64,000 bases of DNA. It comes from Solimonas_A sp052035235. Lineage in GTDB: Bacteria > Pseudomonadota > Gammaproteobacteria > Nevskiales > Nevskiaceae. The DNA is taken from positions 30,538 through 94,537 of the forward strand of contig JBPOHT010000006.1 in the NCBI GenBank assembly GCA_052035235.1, written 5' to 3'. Under the pieces are notes generated by a model, which searched no databases, was not told the DNA's origin, and was given only the letters and a program-made list of their open reading frames with translations. Position 1 is the first letter of the stretch. The number at the start of each line of letters is the position of its first letter. Below, piece by piece: positions 42,899 to 51,159 of the stretch. The position numbers were made by a program, and so were the translations under genes.

Positions 42899-43090
42899 TT
42901 ACAAAGGGGACGACTCGACATCCACCAGCCGGGCTTCCTGAAACATGACGCAAAGGTCCCATGCAAGGCGGATGGCGGTTTGCGCATCAACCGCATACGG
43001 CCGCCCCCCGATCAGGAGTATGCATCCGTCTCCATGACGGAGTACTTCCGCTCGCAACGCGAGTTCAAGTGGCTCTTCTTCCACATCCAT
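42899..43090 (-). CDS. small hypothetical protein
   Basis: ATG 43090 gives 63 residues, MDVEEEPLELALRAEVLRHG then DGCILLIGGRPYAVDAQTAI, ending FQEARLVDVESSPL. The pattern of alternating hydrophobic strands and one helix looks protein-like, but no family is recognised and the frame also extends upstream to 43159. It lies in the accessory region after the broken integrase; flanking bases 42684-42898 and 43091-43384 show nothing else. Confidence 0.4.
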   Translation of the reverse strand: MDVEEEPLELALRAEVLRHGDGCILLIGGRPYAVDAQTAIRLAWDLCVMFQEARLVDVESSPL

Positions 43091-43384
43091 TCCACGGCTC
43101 AAGGCGGACTCCCGCTGGGTAGCGCGCGCAGTATCCAGCGCCAGGTTCGGCCCTAACAATTAGCCGATCGGCTAGTACTCTTTCCAACTCGCCTACGCTA
43201 AGCCTTCATCGCAGGGGCAACATGGGAATAGTGCGCTCGACCACTCCGCGCTCTCACTAACCGATGATCGCAAGTACGGCGCGATAACTCCCGACCAACG
43301 CGGCCGCACCGACTCCTACCATTGCGGGAGCGGTCGTCTCGCCTGCTGCGGACTTGGTCTTTGCAGCTGCACCTTGGAGTCCTT

Positions 43385-44674
43385 TTATCTGTCAGCCGTG
43401 ACACGCAAGAAGGGACGGCGGGCTGCCAGCAGCGCAAGCACCGCCAATACCTGCGCAGTGGCGCAAACCACCAGCAGCGGCAACGCCAGGCCAGCACCGC
43501 CGGGCAAGCGATGACTGAGCCAGCCCACCAGCGTTGGCCCCAGGCCCAGGCCACCCAGCGTCGCGGCCAGCAATACCAGCGCCGTGGCACGCGCCAGCAT
43601 TGGGGCTGGCACCAGGCGCCGCAGCGCCGCTGCCCAGACGCCGGCAGGCATGGCCTGCGCAAAGGCGGCCGGCGCAATGAGTGCGGCGGCGATGCGGCTG
43701 TCCACCGGCAGCAGGAACCATAGCCCGAAAAGAGTGCTGCCCACCGCGCCGATCAAGCCCACGCGTAGCGCCGAATCGCGACGGCCGGCGGCGCTCCAGC
43801 GGTCCGCCAGCCAGCCGCCAAACAGGACGCCGGCACCGCCGAACAGCACCACGATCCCGCCGTAGACCACCCCGAAGCTACCCACTGACCAGCCATGCGT
43901 ACGCACGAAGTAACTCGGCAGCCGAGCCGAAGAGGCATACCCCGACAGGGCCATGAGCGAGAAGCCAGCGGTCAACAGCAGCAGCGCAGGCCAACGGCCG
44001 TCCAGCAGCCGCCAGTCGGCCGCGCCGGTCGTCGTCTGCGGCGCGGTGCGCGGTGGCTCCCGCACTGTCAGTAACAGCAGCGCCATGATCGGCCCTATCG
44101 CGCCCAGCATCAGCAGCGCCATCTGCCATGGGCGCACCGCACCGATCCACGGCAGGGTCCAACCCACGCCCCACTCCACCATGCGCAGCAACAGGCCGCC
44201 CAGTAACACCGCGACCCCGACTCCAAGATAGACGCCCAGCCCATAGACGCTGGTCGCACGAGCAGCCTGGCTGGGCGGAAAATAGCTGGCGATGAGCGAA
44301 TACGCCGCGGGCGCCAGTGCCGCCTCGCCAACAGCCAGGGCCGCACGCGCCAGCAACAGGTCGCCGAAGTCCCGGGCCAGCGCCGTCGCAGCAGCCGCCA
44401 GGCTCCAGAACATCAGCCCTGCGATGATCAGATTGCGCCGGTGTCCGCGATCGGCGACCCAGGCCAGCGGAAAGCCAGCCAGCGAATAGGCCAGCGCGAA
44501 GGCGCCGCCGAGCAGCAAACCCATCTGCGTGTCGGTGAGCAGGAACTCCGCTCGTAGCGGCACAACCAGCAGGCTCAGGATCTGCCGATCGAGGAACGAC
44601 AGCATTGAGGTCAGCAACAGCACGCCGACGACGGACCAAGGATAAAGCCGGTGGGTACCGAACTGAGAGGGCAT
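43385..44674 (-). CDS. MFS transporter, Spinster-like
   Basis: The 429-residue protein has 12 hydrophobic helices. The N-terminal SFLDRQILSLLVVPLRAEF, TQMGLLLGGAFALAYSLAGF and AWVADRGHRRNLI (loop 2-3 motif) and the ALAVGEAALAPAAYSLIASY helix are typical of the Spinster/HpaX-type major facilitators often seen in degradative gene clusters. Substrate unknown; probably an organic anion or lipid-like compound. It is followed downstream only by the integrase remnant region and is preceded by the SH3/outer-membrane protein gene 87 bp away on the same strand. Confidence 0.85.
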   Translation of the reverse strand: MPSQFGTHRLYPWSVVGVLLLTSMLSFLDRQILSLLVVPLRAEFLLTDTQMGLLLGGAFALAYSLAGFPLAWVADRGHRRNLIIAGLMFWSLAAAATALARDFGDLLLARAALAVGEAALAPAAYSLIASYFPPSQAARATSVYGLGVYLGVGVAVLLGGLLLRMVEWGVGWTLPWIGAVRPWQMALLMLGAIGPIMALLLLTVREPPRTAPQTTTGAADWRLLDGRWPALLLLTAGFSLMALSGYASSARLPSYFVRTHGWSVGSFGVVYGGIVVLFGGAGVLFGGWLADRWSAAGRRDSALRVGLIGAVGSTLFGLWFLLPVDSRIAAALIAPAAFAQAMPAGVWAAALRRLVPAPMLARATALVLLAATLGGLGLGPTLVGWLSHRLPGGAGLALPLLVVCATAQVLAVLALLAARRPFLRVTADR

Positions 44675-44761
44675 GAACCGATTCCGTTACAGCTGCCAGC
44701 AATTCTAGGGGTTACCGCACCGCCCAGGTGAGCCGTCAGGAGTGCCTAGTGTCATTACCGC

Positions 44762-45787
44762 TCAGCTTCCCCAGCGCAGCGTCATGGCCACCAGCCCGAC
44801 CGGCTCGTTGAGGTCCATCACCTGCAGGTCCAGGCCGCCCCAGACGCCGGAGCCCCACTGCGTTTCCCAAGCCAGCCCCGCCATCCAGCTGTGCGTCTGG
44901 TAGTCCACCGCCAGCGGTCGGCCGTTGAGCCTCACATGAGTCTCATTGCCCAGCGAAAAGTAACCGCCGGCACGCAGGGTCAGCGCCTGCCCCGGCCACT
45001 GCCAGCGGTGAGCGATGGTGGGTGCGATGGCGAATCCGGTTGCCGGCGCATGGTCCTCCACGGACTGCGCCAGGGTGATCGGCGTCAGCGCCGCCGACTC
45101 CAGGTACACGTCCACGTCGTCCAGGTAGCTCACCGCCACCTCAACCTGCCACGGGCCACCCATCCCGTAACCGACACGCAGGAACGCGGCCGGCGCGGCG
45201 CGATCGAGCTTGTCCACCTGGCCGCCATAACCCTCCCTGGCCAAGTCGCGGCGCAGATCTTCCCGGTCCTGCGACACCAGCAGCGAGCCGGCACCGAAGG
45301 TCAGTTGCAGGCCAGAGCCCGCTCCGGTGGTCAGGAAAGTCATCGGTGGCGGCGGGACGGCCGAGCGCGGTGCTCGGGAGCCATGGCCCACCAGCGGCTC
45401 AGCCGGGTACGGCGAGCGGTAGAGCTCCACCGGGGCAGCCGTCACCGCCGGCGCCGGCTGGGTCACCGGCCGGCCTGGCCGGTAGTCGAGCAGGTACTTG
45501 TGCTTGAGGAAGCCCTCAGTGCCGCCGCGGGTGCGCAGGCGCACGAAATCGCCCTGCTCTTCCAGCACCGTCACCGGATCGCCCCTGTCCAGTACCGCCA
45601 CGATCAGACTGCCGAGATCCGCCTCCTCGCGCACATTGATCGTCAGGCTGGCGCGCGGCGCATCGGCCTGCGCCAGCACCACGCCCGGCATCAGCCCGAT
45701 GCCGAACGCCCAGACAGCGTGCGCCAACACAGTCTTGCTTGCATGGAAGCTCACTTCACTCCCCCTGCCTTCTGCAATCCCTTTCAT
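44762..45787 (-). CDS. SH3-domain protein with predicted outer-membrane barrel
   Basis: ATG 45787 gives 341 residues. A signal-like hydrophobic segment (about 18-40, LAHAVWAFGIGLMPGVVLAQ) precedes a bacterial SH3 module (about 45-100, LTINVREEADLGSLIVAVLD, VTVLEEQGDFVRLRTRGGTE), a proline-rich linker and a beta-rich C-terminal half with alternating strands (GLQLTFGAGSLLVSQ, FLRVGYGMGGPWQVEVAVSY, ALTLRAGGYFSLGNE) ending LVAMTLRWGS, as for an outer-membrane beta barrel. Possibly a cell-wall-contacting outer-membrane protein. No closer family recognised. Confidence 0.65.
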   Translation of the reverse strand: MKGIAEGRGSEVSFHASKTVLAHAVWAFGIGLMPGVVLAQADAPRASLTINVREEADLGSLIVAVLDRGDPVTVLEEQGDFVRLRTRGGTEGFLKHKYLLDYRPGRPVTQPAPAVTAAPVELYRSPYPAEPLVGHGSRAPRSAVPPPPMTFLTTGAGSGLQLTFGAGSLLVSQDREDLRRDLAREGYGGQVDKLDRAAPAAFLRVGYGMGGPWQVEVAVSYLDDVDVYLESAALTPITLAQSVEDHAPATGFAIAPTIAHRWQWPGQALTLRAGGYFSLGNETHVRLNGRPLAVDYQTHSWMAGLAWETQWGSGVWGGLDLQVMDLNEPVGLVAMTLRWGS

Positions 45788-45828
45788 GGTGATTTGCTTC
45801 TCCGCTCGGTCGACATCCCGCAACAACG

Positions 45829-45872
45829 TGTTCAAAAAGACCCTCGATCCCCGGGGGGCCAGGGATCGAGGG
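45829..45872 (-). terminator. rho-independent terminator
   Basis: CCCTCGATCCC (45841-45851) and GGGATCGAGGG (45862-45872) form a perfect 11-bp stem; on the minus strand it is followed by TCTTTTTG. It ends transcription of the RTX-repeat gene at 45937-46434. Confidence 0.85.
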
Positions 45873-45936
45873 AAACAATCACCTGTCGCTGATGGACGCA
45901 AGGTGACCAAGGAGTGTCATGGCGAAACGGACAGAC

Positions 45937-46434
45937 TCAGTTCGATTCGCAGCTCGCGTAGCTGGCTGTCGCGCGGCCACTGGTCTTGCCGCACTTGTCG
46001 GTGCCGGCACCACCATCCATCGCGGTACTGCCGGTGCCCGGAGTAAGCGTGTCGTTGCCCTCGCCACCGTAGAGCCAGTTGTCACCGCTGCCCGCCGTTA
46101 GGCGATCCATGCCCGCACCGCCGTCGATGCAGTTGCCGGCGTTGCCTCCGGTGATGGTATCGGCGAAGCCACTGCCGTAGATCACATTGAAGCGGCTGGC
46201 GTCACCACGCACCGTCTGGCCGCCGGGCGAGGCGCGCAGGTCGGTGATCTTGACGTTGGATCGGTTGAGGTAGGCATCGCAGGCCGAGGTGGCTGCCGTG
46301 GGGGCGTTGACCGTGAGCGTGGTGCTCACTTGCCGGGCGGCCAAGAAGCGCGCCTCGCCGGTATCGCCCGTGCCGGGGTGGTTGGCCAGCAAGCCGCAGA
46401 CGCCCGCGCTTTGCGTGCTCACGGTGGCTTGCAC
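45937..46434 (-). CDS. RTX-type calcium-binding repeat protein, probable fragment
   Basis: From GTG 46434 the frame gives 165 residues; upstream the frame runs only to a stop at 46498 with no ATG. The second half holds RTX-like nonapeptide repeats (GSGFADTITGGNAGN, DGGAGMDRLTAGSGDNWLYG, GGEGNDTL, DGGAGTDKC), and the end ATASYASCESN resembles C-termini of larger secreted proteins. No signal peptide is seen. Most likely the 3' piece of a longer gene lost by rearrangement, with its terminator intact. Confidence 0.6.
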   Translation of the reverse strand: MQATVSTQSAGVCGLLANHPGTGDTGEARFLAARQVSTTLTVNAPTAATSACDAYLNRSNVKITDLRASPGGQTVRGDASRFNVIYGSGFADTITGGNAGNCIDGGAGMDRLTAGSGDNWLYGGEGNDTLTPGTGSTAMDGGAGTDKCGKTSGRATASYASCESN

Positions 46435-46533
46435 GCCGGTGCTGGTGTTGCCGTGACGCGAGCGATAATCATCGCCATGAGCCCATGGAGATGCTCGTCA
46501 GAGACGTTGAGGCGCCCCTCCCGGCAGTATTTG

Positions 46534-49395
46534 CTACCCCTGCATGGAAACGATCAGCTCGCGCGCTTCGCGCTGATCTCGCAGATCGGCGCCTTCGGTG
46601 AACCGCTCCAGAACGGGTTGCAGTAACGCGAGCGCTTCGTCCACCTTTCCCTGGCGATTCAGGAGCCGCGACAGGCTGGTGGCGGCACGCAGTTCCAGCG
46701 ACAGCGCCTTGCGCGCCCGCGAGAGCTCCAGCGCCTCCCAAATCGGGACCATCGCGGCGGCGATCGCTCGTGGCCGGGTGGCCAACTGCAACTCGCCGAC
46801 GGCCCGCAGGGCCTCTGGCTCCCAGGGTCTGTGACCGCGCTGGCGGATCAGCTGAAGGGCTTGTTCGGCGGTTTCCAGGGCGCGCGCGTGTTCGCCCAGC
46901 ATGGACCAGGCCCGCGCGGCATTGACCAACCCTAGCGGCACCTGGATAACCAACCCCCGTCGCCTCATCTCGTCGAGTACCGGCAGCAACGTACGCAACC
47001 CGGCTTCCGGATCTCCGCAGCGAGACTGTGCCGATCCAAGGAACAGGCTGGCCCAACGCTGCCCTTCCATATGGCCGCAGTGACGGGCCAAATCCAGCGT
47101 ATCCGAGGCGGTCTTCAGTTGCCGCAGATGGTCGCCGGTGAACTCGAGCGCCATTCCCAGCGAGGCACTGGTCACCATGCATCGCGTGTAGGGGTTCTCT
47201 TGCCGGTCAGTGACGGCACAAATCTGCTCGGCCAATGCCAGCCCCTGCTCGGGGAATCCCAGAATGGAGCGAGTGAGTGAGTAGATGCTAACCGCACTGG
47301 CAAGAGCCCTAGGGAGGATGCTCGCGCTCTCGGCTCCCTGAAAGGCCAGCCGATATGCCTCCACGGCACATCGATCTGCCTGCTCATGCCGACCGAGGCA
47401 GTGGAGACTGTGCGCTGCCCAGCCAAGGCCAGCACATTCCAGGCTGGCCATCCGGGCGGCTCGGCCAAAATCGCGCAGGCTTTCGGCCATGGCGATGGCC
47501 CGCTCGAATTCCAGGTTGAAGTGACGCGCAAGCCACTGCACCTCGACAGCGTGAATGCGCGCCGGATCATCCCCCACCAGTTCGATCAGCGCGTCGATAC
47601 GATCGCGGTGGTCATAGCCCCCCTCGGGGACAAACCCACTCTCGAGTTGCAGGCAATAGCTGCCAACGACTCGCAGGCGCAGTTCCGTGCGGTGGCGCTC
47701 CAAGTCCGGGCTCAATGAGGCCAGCAGGGCCAGGCCGCGGGCGACCTGCTCCCGAGCCTCGTGCGATGCCAAGCGGTCCAGTGCATTCTGGGCTGTCTGA
47801 ATGCAGCATTCCGCGGCCCTGGCAAGCAGGCCACCGGATTCGTAGTGCCGCGCAAGATCAGTGGCAATCTCGGCGCTGCGGCCGGCGTAGGCCGCCTCCA
47901 GCCGCTCGGCCAGCCGCCGATGCAGGCGCGCGACCCGAGAGCCTCCGGGACGCTGCCGCAAGGCCTGCACATACAAGGCATGCTTGAAACTGAAGCGACC
48001 GCTGACGGTGCCGTCCGGCCAGATCGCCAGGCCATGCTCCCGAACGAAGAGCCCGCGTTGCGCAATGGACTCCAGGGCCTCTTCCACCGCTTCGATCGCG
48101 ATTCCGCTGGCGGCCGCAATGCCGGCGGCGGCGAATTCCTGGCCGGCGATGGCGCCGATCTCCAGCAGCAGTTGCTCGCTGACCGTGAGCTGCGAAAGCT
48201 GGAGATCAATCAGTTCGCGCAGCAGCGGTGGGACCTTGTCATCCAAGGCCGGGGGGCTCCCGCTTTCGAGCGCACGCTGGCACAGGTACTGAGTCAGGTG
48301 AATCAGGAAAAGCGGATGGCCGCCGCCGCGCTGGAGAATGGCCTCGCTCAAGTCAGCGCTGGCATCCCCCATCTGGCGCTGGATGATGCGACGCGCGTCC
48401 TCGGCCTTCAGCGGGTCCAGGTATAGGGGTTGCGCCCTCCCTCGCGCCGTCAGGGTCAACTGCAGGGCACGGGCCGGATGCTGGGCAATGATGGTTTCCA
48501 CCGGCCGGCACGAACAGATGACCAGCAGTCTTGCAGCTTCATCTCGCTGCGCCAACAGGCCAAGCAGCGCAACCGTGGAGGCGTCACTCCAATGCAGGTC
48601 TTCGATGATCAGCACCAGCGGATGTGCCGCGGTATAGGCTTCGAGCGCTTCGGCCAGCTCGCGGCGCTGCCGCTCTGGCGGAGTGCCGACGGTGACGCGC
48701 TGCAATCGCTCCAGCTCTTCCGGCGTCAGGAATCGGGGCAGCTGGCGCAGCCAGGACGGGGCACCGCGGCGCAGTTCCTCGATCAGCGCCTCACCCTCCG
48801 TACTGCGAACCCCCTGGTCCAGGACGTCGAGTATCGGTTGATACGCTTCGCTTTCACCGGTCACTTCCAGGCAATGCCCCCGGTAGATGCGGGCGGCCGG
48901 TGACTGGGCACGCAGCCGGGAGATGAATTCGTCCAGCAGGGCTGTCTTGCCAATGCCCGCTTCACCACAAAGGAATATGACCTGGCGCCGGCCCTGGCTG
49001 ACCGCTGCATGGCTGGCCAGCAGGGTTTGGACTTCGGCATCACGACCGACGATCTGGCTGTCTGGAACCGCGGCGACGGGAGGGCCCGGAACGACAAATC
49101 GGAACCCTATGCGATGGGCCGTGAGGATGTACCTTGGATGCCGGGGGTCATCCTCGATGGCCTGGCGAAGCGCCTTGATCTGGTAGCTGAGGACGTCGTC
49201 CACAACGACCGCCCCGGGCCAGACTGCGTCCATCAGGACTGAACGCGTCACGGGCTCGCCGGGGTGACTGGCAAGCGTCCAGAGGACGGCAAGCGCCTTG
49301 CGCTGGAGCTTGATCTCCTGGTCGTTGCGCATCAAAGGCCCATGTCGGCCGAGAAGGCAGAACGGGCCAAAGCGGATGACGGATGCTTCGCTCAT
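46534..49395 (-). CDS. winged-helix / AAA ATPase / TPR transcriptional regulator
   Basis: The product has 953 residues. Residues about 5-103 form an OmpR/ToxR-type winged helix (IKLQRKALAVLWTLASHPGE, VDDVLSYQIKALRQAIEDDP, YILTAHRIGFRFV). About 115-400 is an ATPase with Walker A CGEAGIGKT (143-151) and Walker B LVLIIEDLHWSD. About 450-950 consists of TPR-like helical repeats. The design parallels STAND-type regulators such as CadC-AAA or adenylate-cyclase-like orphan regulators; inducer binding to the TPR half is expected to license ATP-driven assembly. The small gene at 49468 is just upstream on the same strand. Target genes unknown; the RTX fragment or TonB receptor are candidates. Confidence 0.88.
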   Translation of the reverse strand: MSEASVIRFGPFCLLGRHGPLMRNDQEIKLQRKALAVLWTLASHPGEPVTRSVLMDAVWPGAVVVDDVLSYQIKALRQAIEDDPRHPRYILTAHRIGFRFVVPGPPVAAVPDSQIVGRDAEVQTLLASHAAVSQGRRQVIFLCGEAGIGKTALLDEFISRLRAQSPAARIYRGHCLEVTGESEAYQPILDVLDQGVRSTEGEALIEELRRGAPSWLRQLPRFLTPEELERLQRVTVGTPPERQRRELAEALEAYTAAHPLVLIIEDLHWSDASTVALLGLLAQRDEAARLLVICSCRPVETIIAQHPARALQLTLTARGRAQPLYLDPLKAEDARRIIQRQMGDASADLSEAILQRGGGHPLFLIHLTQYLCQRALESGSPPALDDKVPPLLRELIDLQLSQLTVSEQLLLEIGAIAGQEFAAAGIAAASGIAIEAVEEALESIAQRGLFVREHGLAIWPDGTVSGRFSFKHALYVQALRQRPGGSRVARLHRRLAERLEAAYAGRSAEIATDLARHYESGGLLARAAECCIQTAQNALDRLASHEAREQVARGLALLASLSPDLERHRTELRLRVVGSYCLQLESGFVPEGGYDHRDRIDALIELVGDDPARIHAVEVQWLARHFNLEFERAIAMAESLRDFGRAARMASLECAGLGWAAHSLHCLGRHEQADRCAVEAYRLAFQGAESASILPRALASAVSIYSLTRSILGFPEQGLALAEQICAVTDRQENPYTRCMVTSASLGMALEFTGDHLRQLKTASDTLDLARHCGHMEGQRWASLFLGSAQSRCGDPEAGLRTLLPVLDEMRRRGLVIQVPLGLVNAARAWSMLGEHARALETAEQALQLIRQRGHRPWEPEALRAVGELQLATRPRAIAAAMVPIWEALELSRARKALSLELRAATSLSRLLNRQGKVDEALALLQPVLERFTEGADLRDQREARELIVSMQG

Positions 49396-49467
49396 CGGCG
49401 ACCGATGTGAGCCCCTGGGTAGTCCGCCTGATTCTACAGCGTGTTACATCCCTGGGTCGGCTCGCTC

Positions 49468-49680
49468 TCAGAGGGCTTGCCCGGCACTCCGTCGCAGGAA
49501 CGCATCCAGCTCCTGGAGGGTGTCGAAATGGGCATGCTCACCCGTCGCCACGTTCTCCACACGACCGCAGACGGGGTTGTCTGCCCGCACGGGTTGAGCC
49601 TCACTCAGTTGCACGACGAAGGAGCGATGCGCAGTCTGCCGGCTGCCCGATGCGGGGAATTTTGCGCGGGAGTGGTCCAT
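49468..49680 (-). CDS. small conserved hypothetical protein
   Basis: ATG 49680 gives 70 residues. The core (HRSFVVQLSEAQPVRADNPV, CGRVENVATGEHAHFDTLQE, LDAFLRRS) matches a pattern I have seen in small proteins next to regulators: an FVVQL strand, GRVEHV-like strand, and a final helix ELDAFL. No enzyme motif or signal. It lies 72 bp upstream of the large regulator on the same strand and may be cotranscribed. Function unknown. Confidence 0.6.
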   Translation of the reverse strand: MDHSRAKFPASGSRQTAHRSFVVQLSEAQPVRADNPVCGRVENVATGEHAHFDTLQELDAFLRRSAGQAL

Positions 49681-49962
49681 GGGTGAGCTCGTCTCGAAAC
49701 TGTTGGGTTCTCTCATTTATTCACAGAAGGCAGCCGAAGAACGGAGGAAATTCGGAGGATTGGGAGGGGGGGGCGAGACCGCAGGGTGCCCAACATCACT
49801 TCCTGCTTGCATGGAGGGAACTCTGAGGGGAGTGACCCAGAGCAGCGCAGAACTCTCCGCAGGATCTGACTGGCGCCACTGGCGCGGGAAATGTCCTAGG
49901 ATGACATCCCGATATCGCCTGGCAGATTTTCGGCAATCTCTGATGAATCTTGGGTCACTGCC

Positions 49963-51159
49963 GTGAAGCTGGATCTCCTCACACTGCTCCTGGTCGTGGT
50001 TGCCTCCTATCTCGCCTTTGGCTTGCTCCAGTGGCGGGTTTGGCTGCGCCAGCGCCATGAGTCGGCCGTGGCCTTCTGGGCGGCGTCCAATCTGGCGTGT
50101 GCCGCCGGCAGCCTGATGGTAGGCCTGCAGACCGTGCTGCTGCCGGTCCTTATGATCGGACTGGGCAATGCGCTGCTGGCAATGGGCTACGTCCTGATGT
50201 GGCTCGGGCTTCGTCGCTTCGCCGGACAGCAGATCGAGTGGGCATGGCTGGTCACCCTTCCCCTCGCGATGGGCTTGCTGTTCTCCGCCATACCGTGGTT
50301 TGCCGATCACCCGCCTCACAGGGTCCACGCTAGCTCCCTGCTGATCATGGGCCTTGCATTGGCCTGCTTCTTCCAGGGCCGTTCGGCGCAGAGGAGCGAA
50401 CACCTGGACATGCGCCGCGTCGCGATGGGCGCCCAACTCGCGATGTGCGCCGCCCTGGCGCTGCGGGCCTACGGCGTCTGGGAGGGTGAAATCCAGGGCG
50501 CCAACTTCGTCGGAGGCGGTAGTAAGCTGGCGCTGGCGACCCTGCTGATGTTGATCATCGGCCTGATCTGGAACATCTCCGTACTGCTGATGGTCGGTGA
50601 ACGTCTGGCCAATCGCCTGGCCAACGCCGCGGACTTCGACGCGCTGACCGGCGTGCTGAACCGCTCAGGTCTGCGCCGCCGCGCGGGAAAATACCTGTCC
50701 GCGGCCCGCCGGGATCACGCCAGCTGCTACGTCATCCTGATCGACATGGATCGATTCAAGTCCGTCAACGACACCCACGGCCACAGCACGGGGGACCGGC
50801 TGCTGCAGCGTTTCGCCGAGGCGCTCCGCTTCGCCGTGCGCCAGGGCGACCTGGTGGCGCGTCATGGCGGCGAGGAGTTCGTCTGCCTGTTCTCCTCATC
50901 GTCCCCCGACGCAGGCCTGGAGGCTGCTGAACGCATTCGCGAGGCCTGCGCAAGCACTTTCGTCGATGCGGACGGCCAACGCATCGGCAGGACCGCCAGC
51001 ATCGGGATTGCGGTCGTACATCCCGGCGAAATGAAGATCGACGCCGCCCTCGACCGAGCCGACGAGGCCATGTATCGCGCGAAGCAGGTCGGCGGCAATC
51101 GCGTGGAACAAGAGCTCTTGTCCGTACCTTCCGGCGTCAGAACTGCCACTGCGCCGTGA
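49963..51159 (+). CDS. membrane-bound diguanylate cyclase
   Basis: GTG 49963 gives 398 residues. Six or seven hydrophobic helices fill about residues 5-220 (LTLLLVVVASYLAFGLLQW, LLPVLMIGLGNALLAMGYVL, LALATLLMLIIGLIWNISVL). The GGDEF domain (about 225-385) reads DFDALTGVLNRSGLRRRAG, VILIDMDRFKSVNDTHGH and GGEEF, with RQGD (RxxD) five residues before it, so the product-inhibition I-site is intact. It makes cyclic di-GMP at the inner membrane in response to an unknown signal sensed by the membrane part. Its 3' end overlaps the convergent TonB receptor gene by 23 bp. Confidence 0.92.
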   Translation: MKLDLLTLLLVVVASYLAFGLLQWRVWLRQRHESAVAFWAASNLACAAGSLMVGLQTVLLPVLMIGLGNALLAMGYVLMWLGLRRFAGQQIEWAWLVTLPLAMGLLFSAIPWFADHPPHRVHASSLLIMGLALACFFQGRSAQRSEHLDMRRVAMGAQLAMCAALALRAYGVWEGEIQGANFVGGGSKLALATLLMLIIGLIWNISVLLMVGERLANRLANAADFDALTGVLNRSGLRRRAGKYLSAARRDHASCYVILIDMDRFKSVNDTHGHSTGDRLLQRFAEALRFAVRQGDLVARHGGEEFVCLFSSSSPDAGLEAAERIREACASTFVDADGQRIGRTASIGIAVVHPGEMKIDAALDRADEAMYRAKQVGGNRVEQELLSVPSGVRTATAP

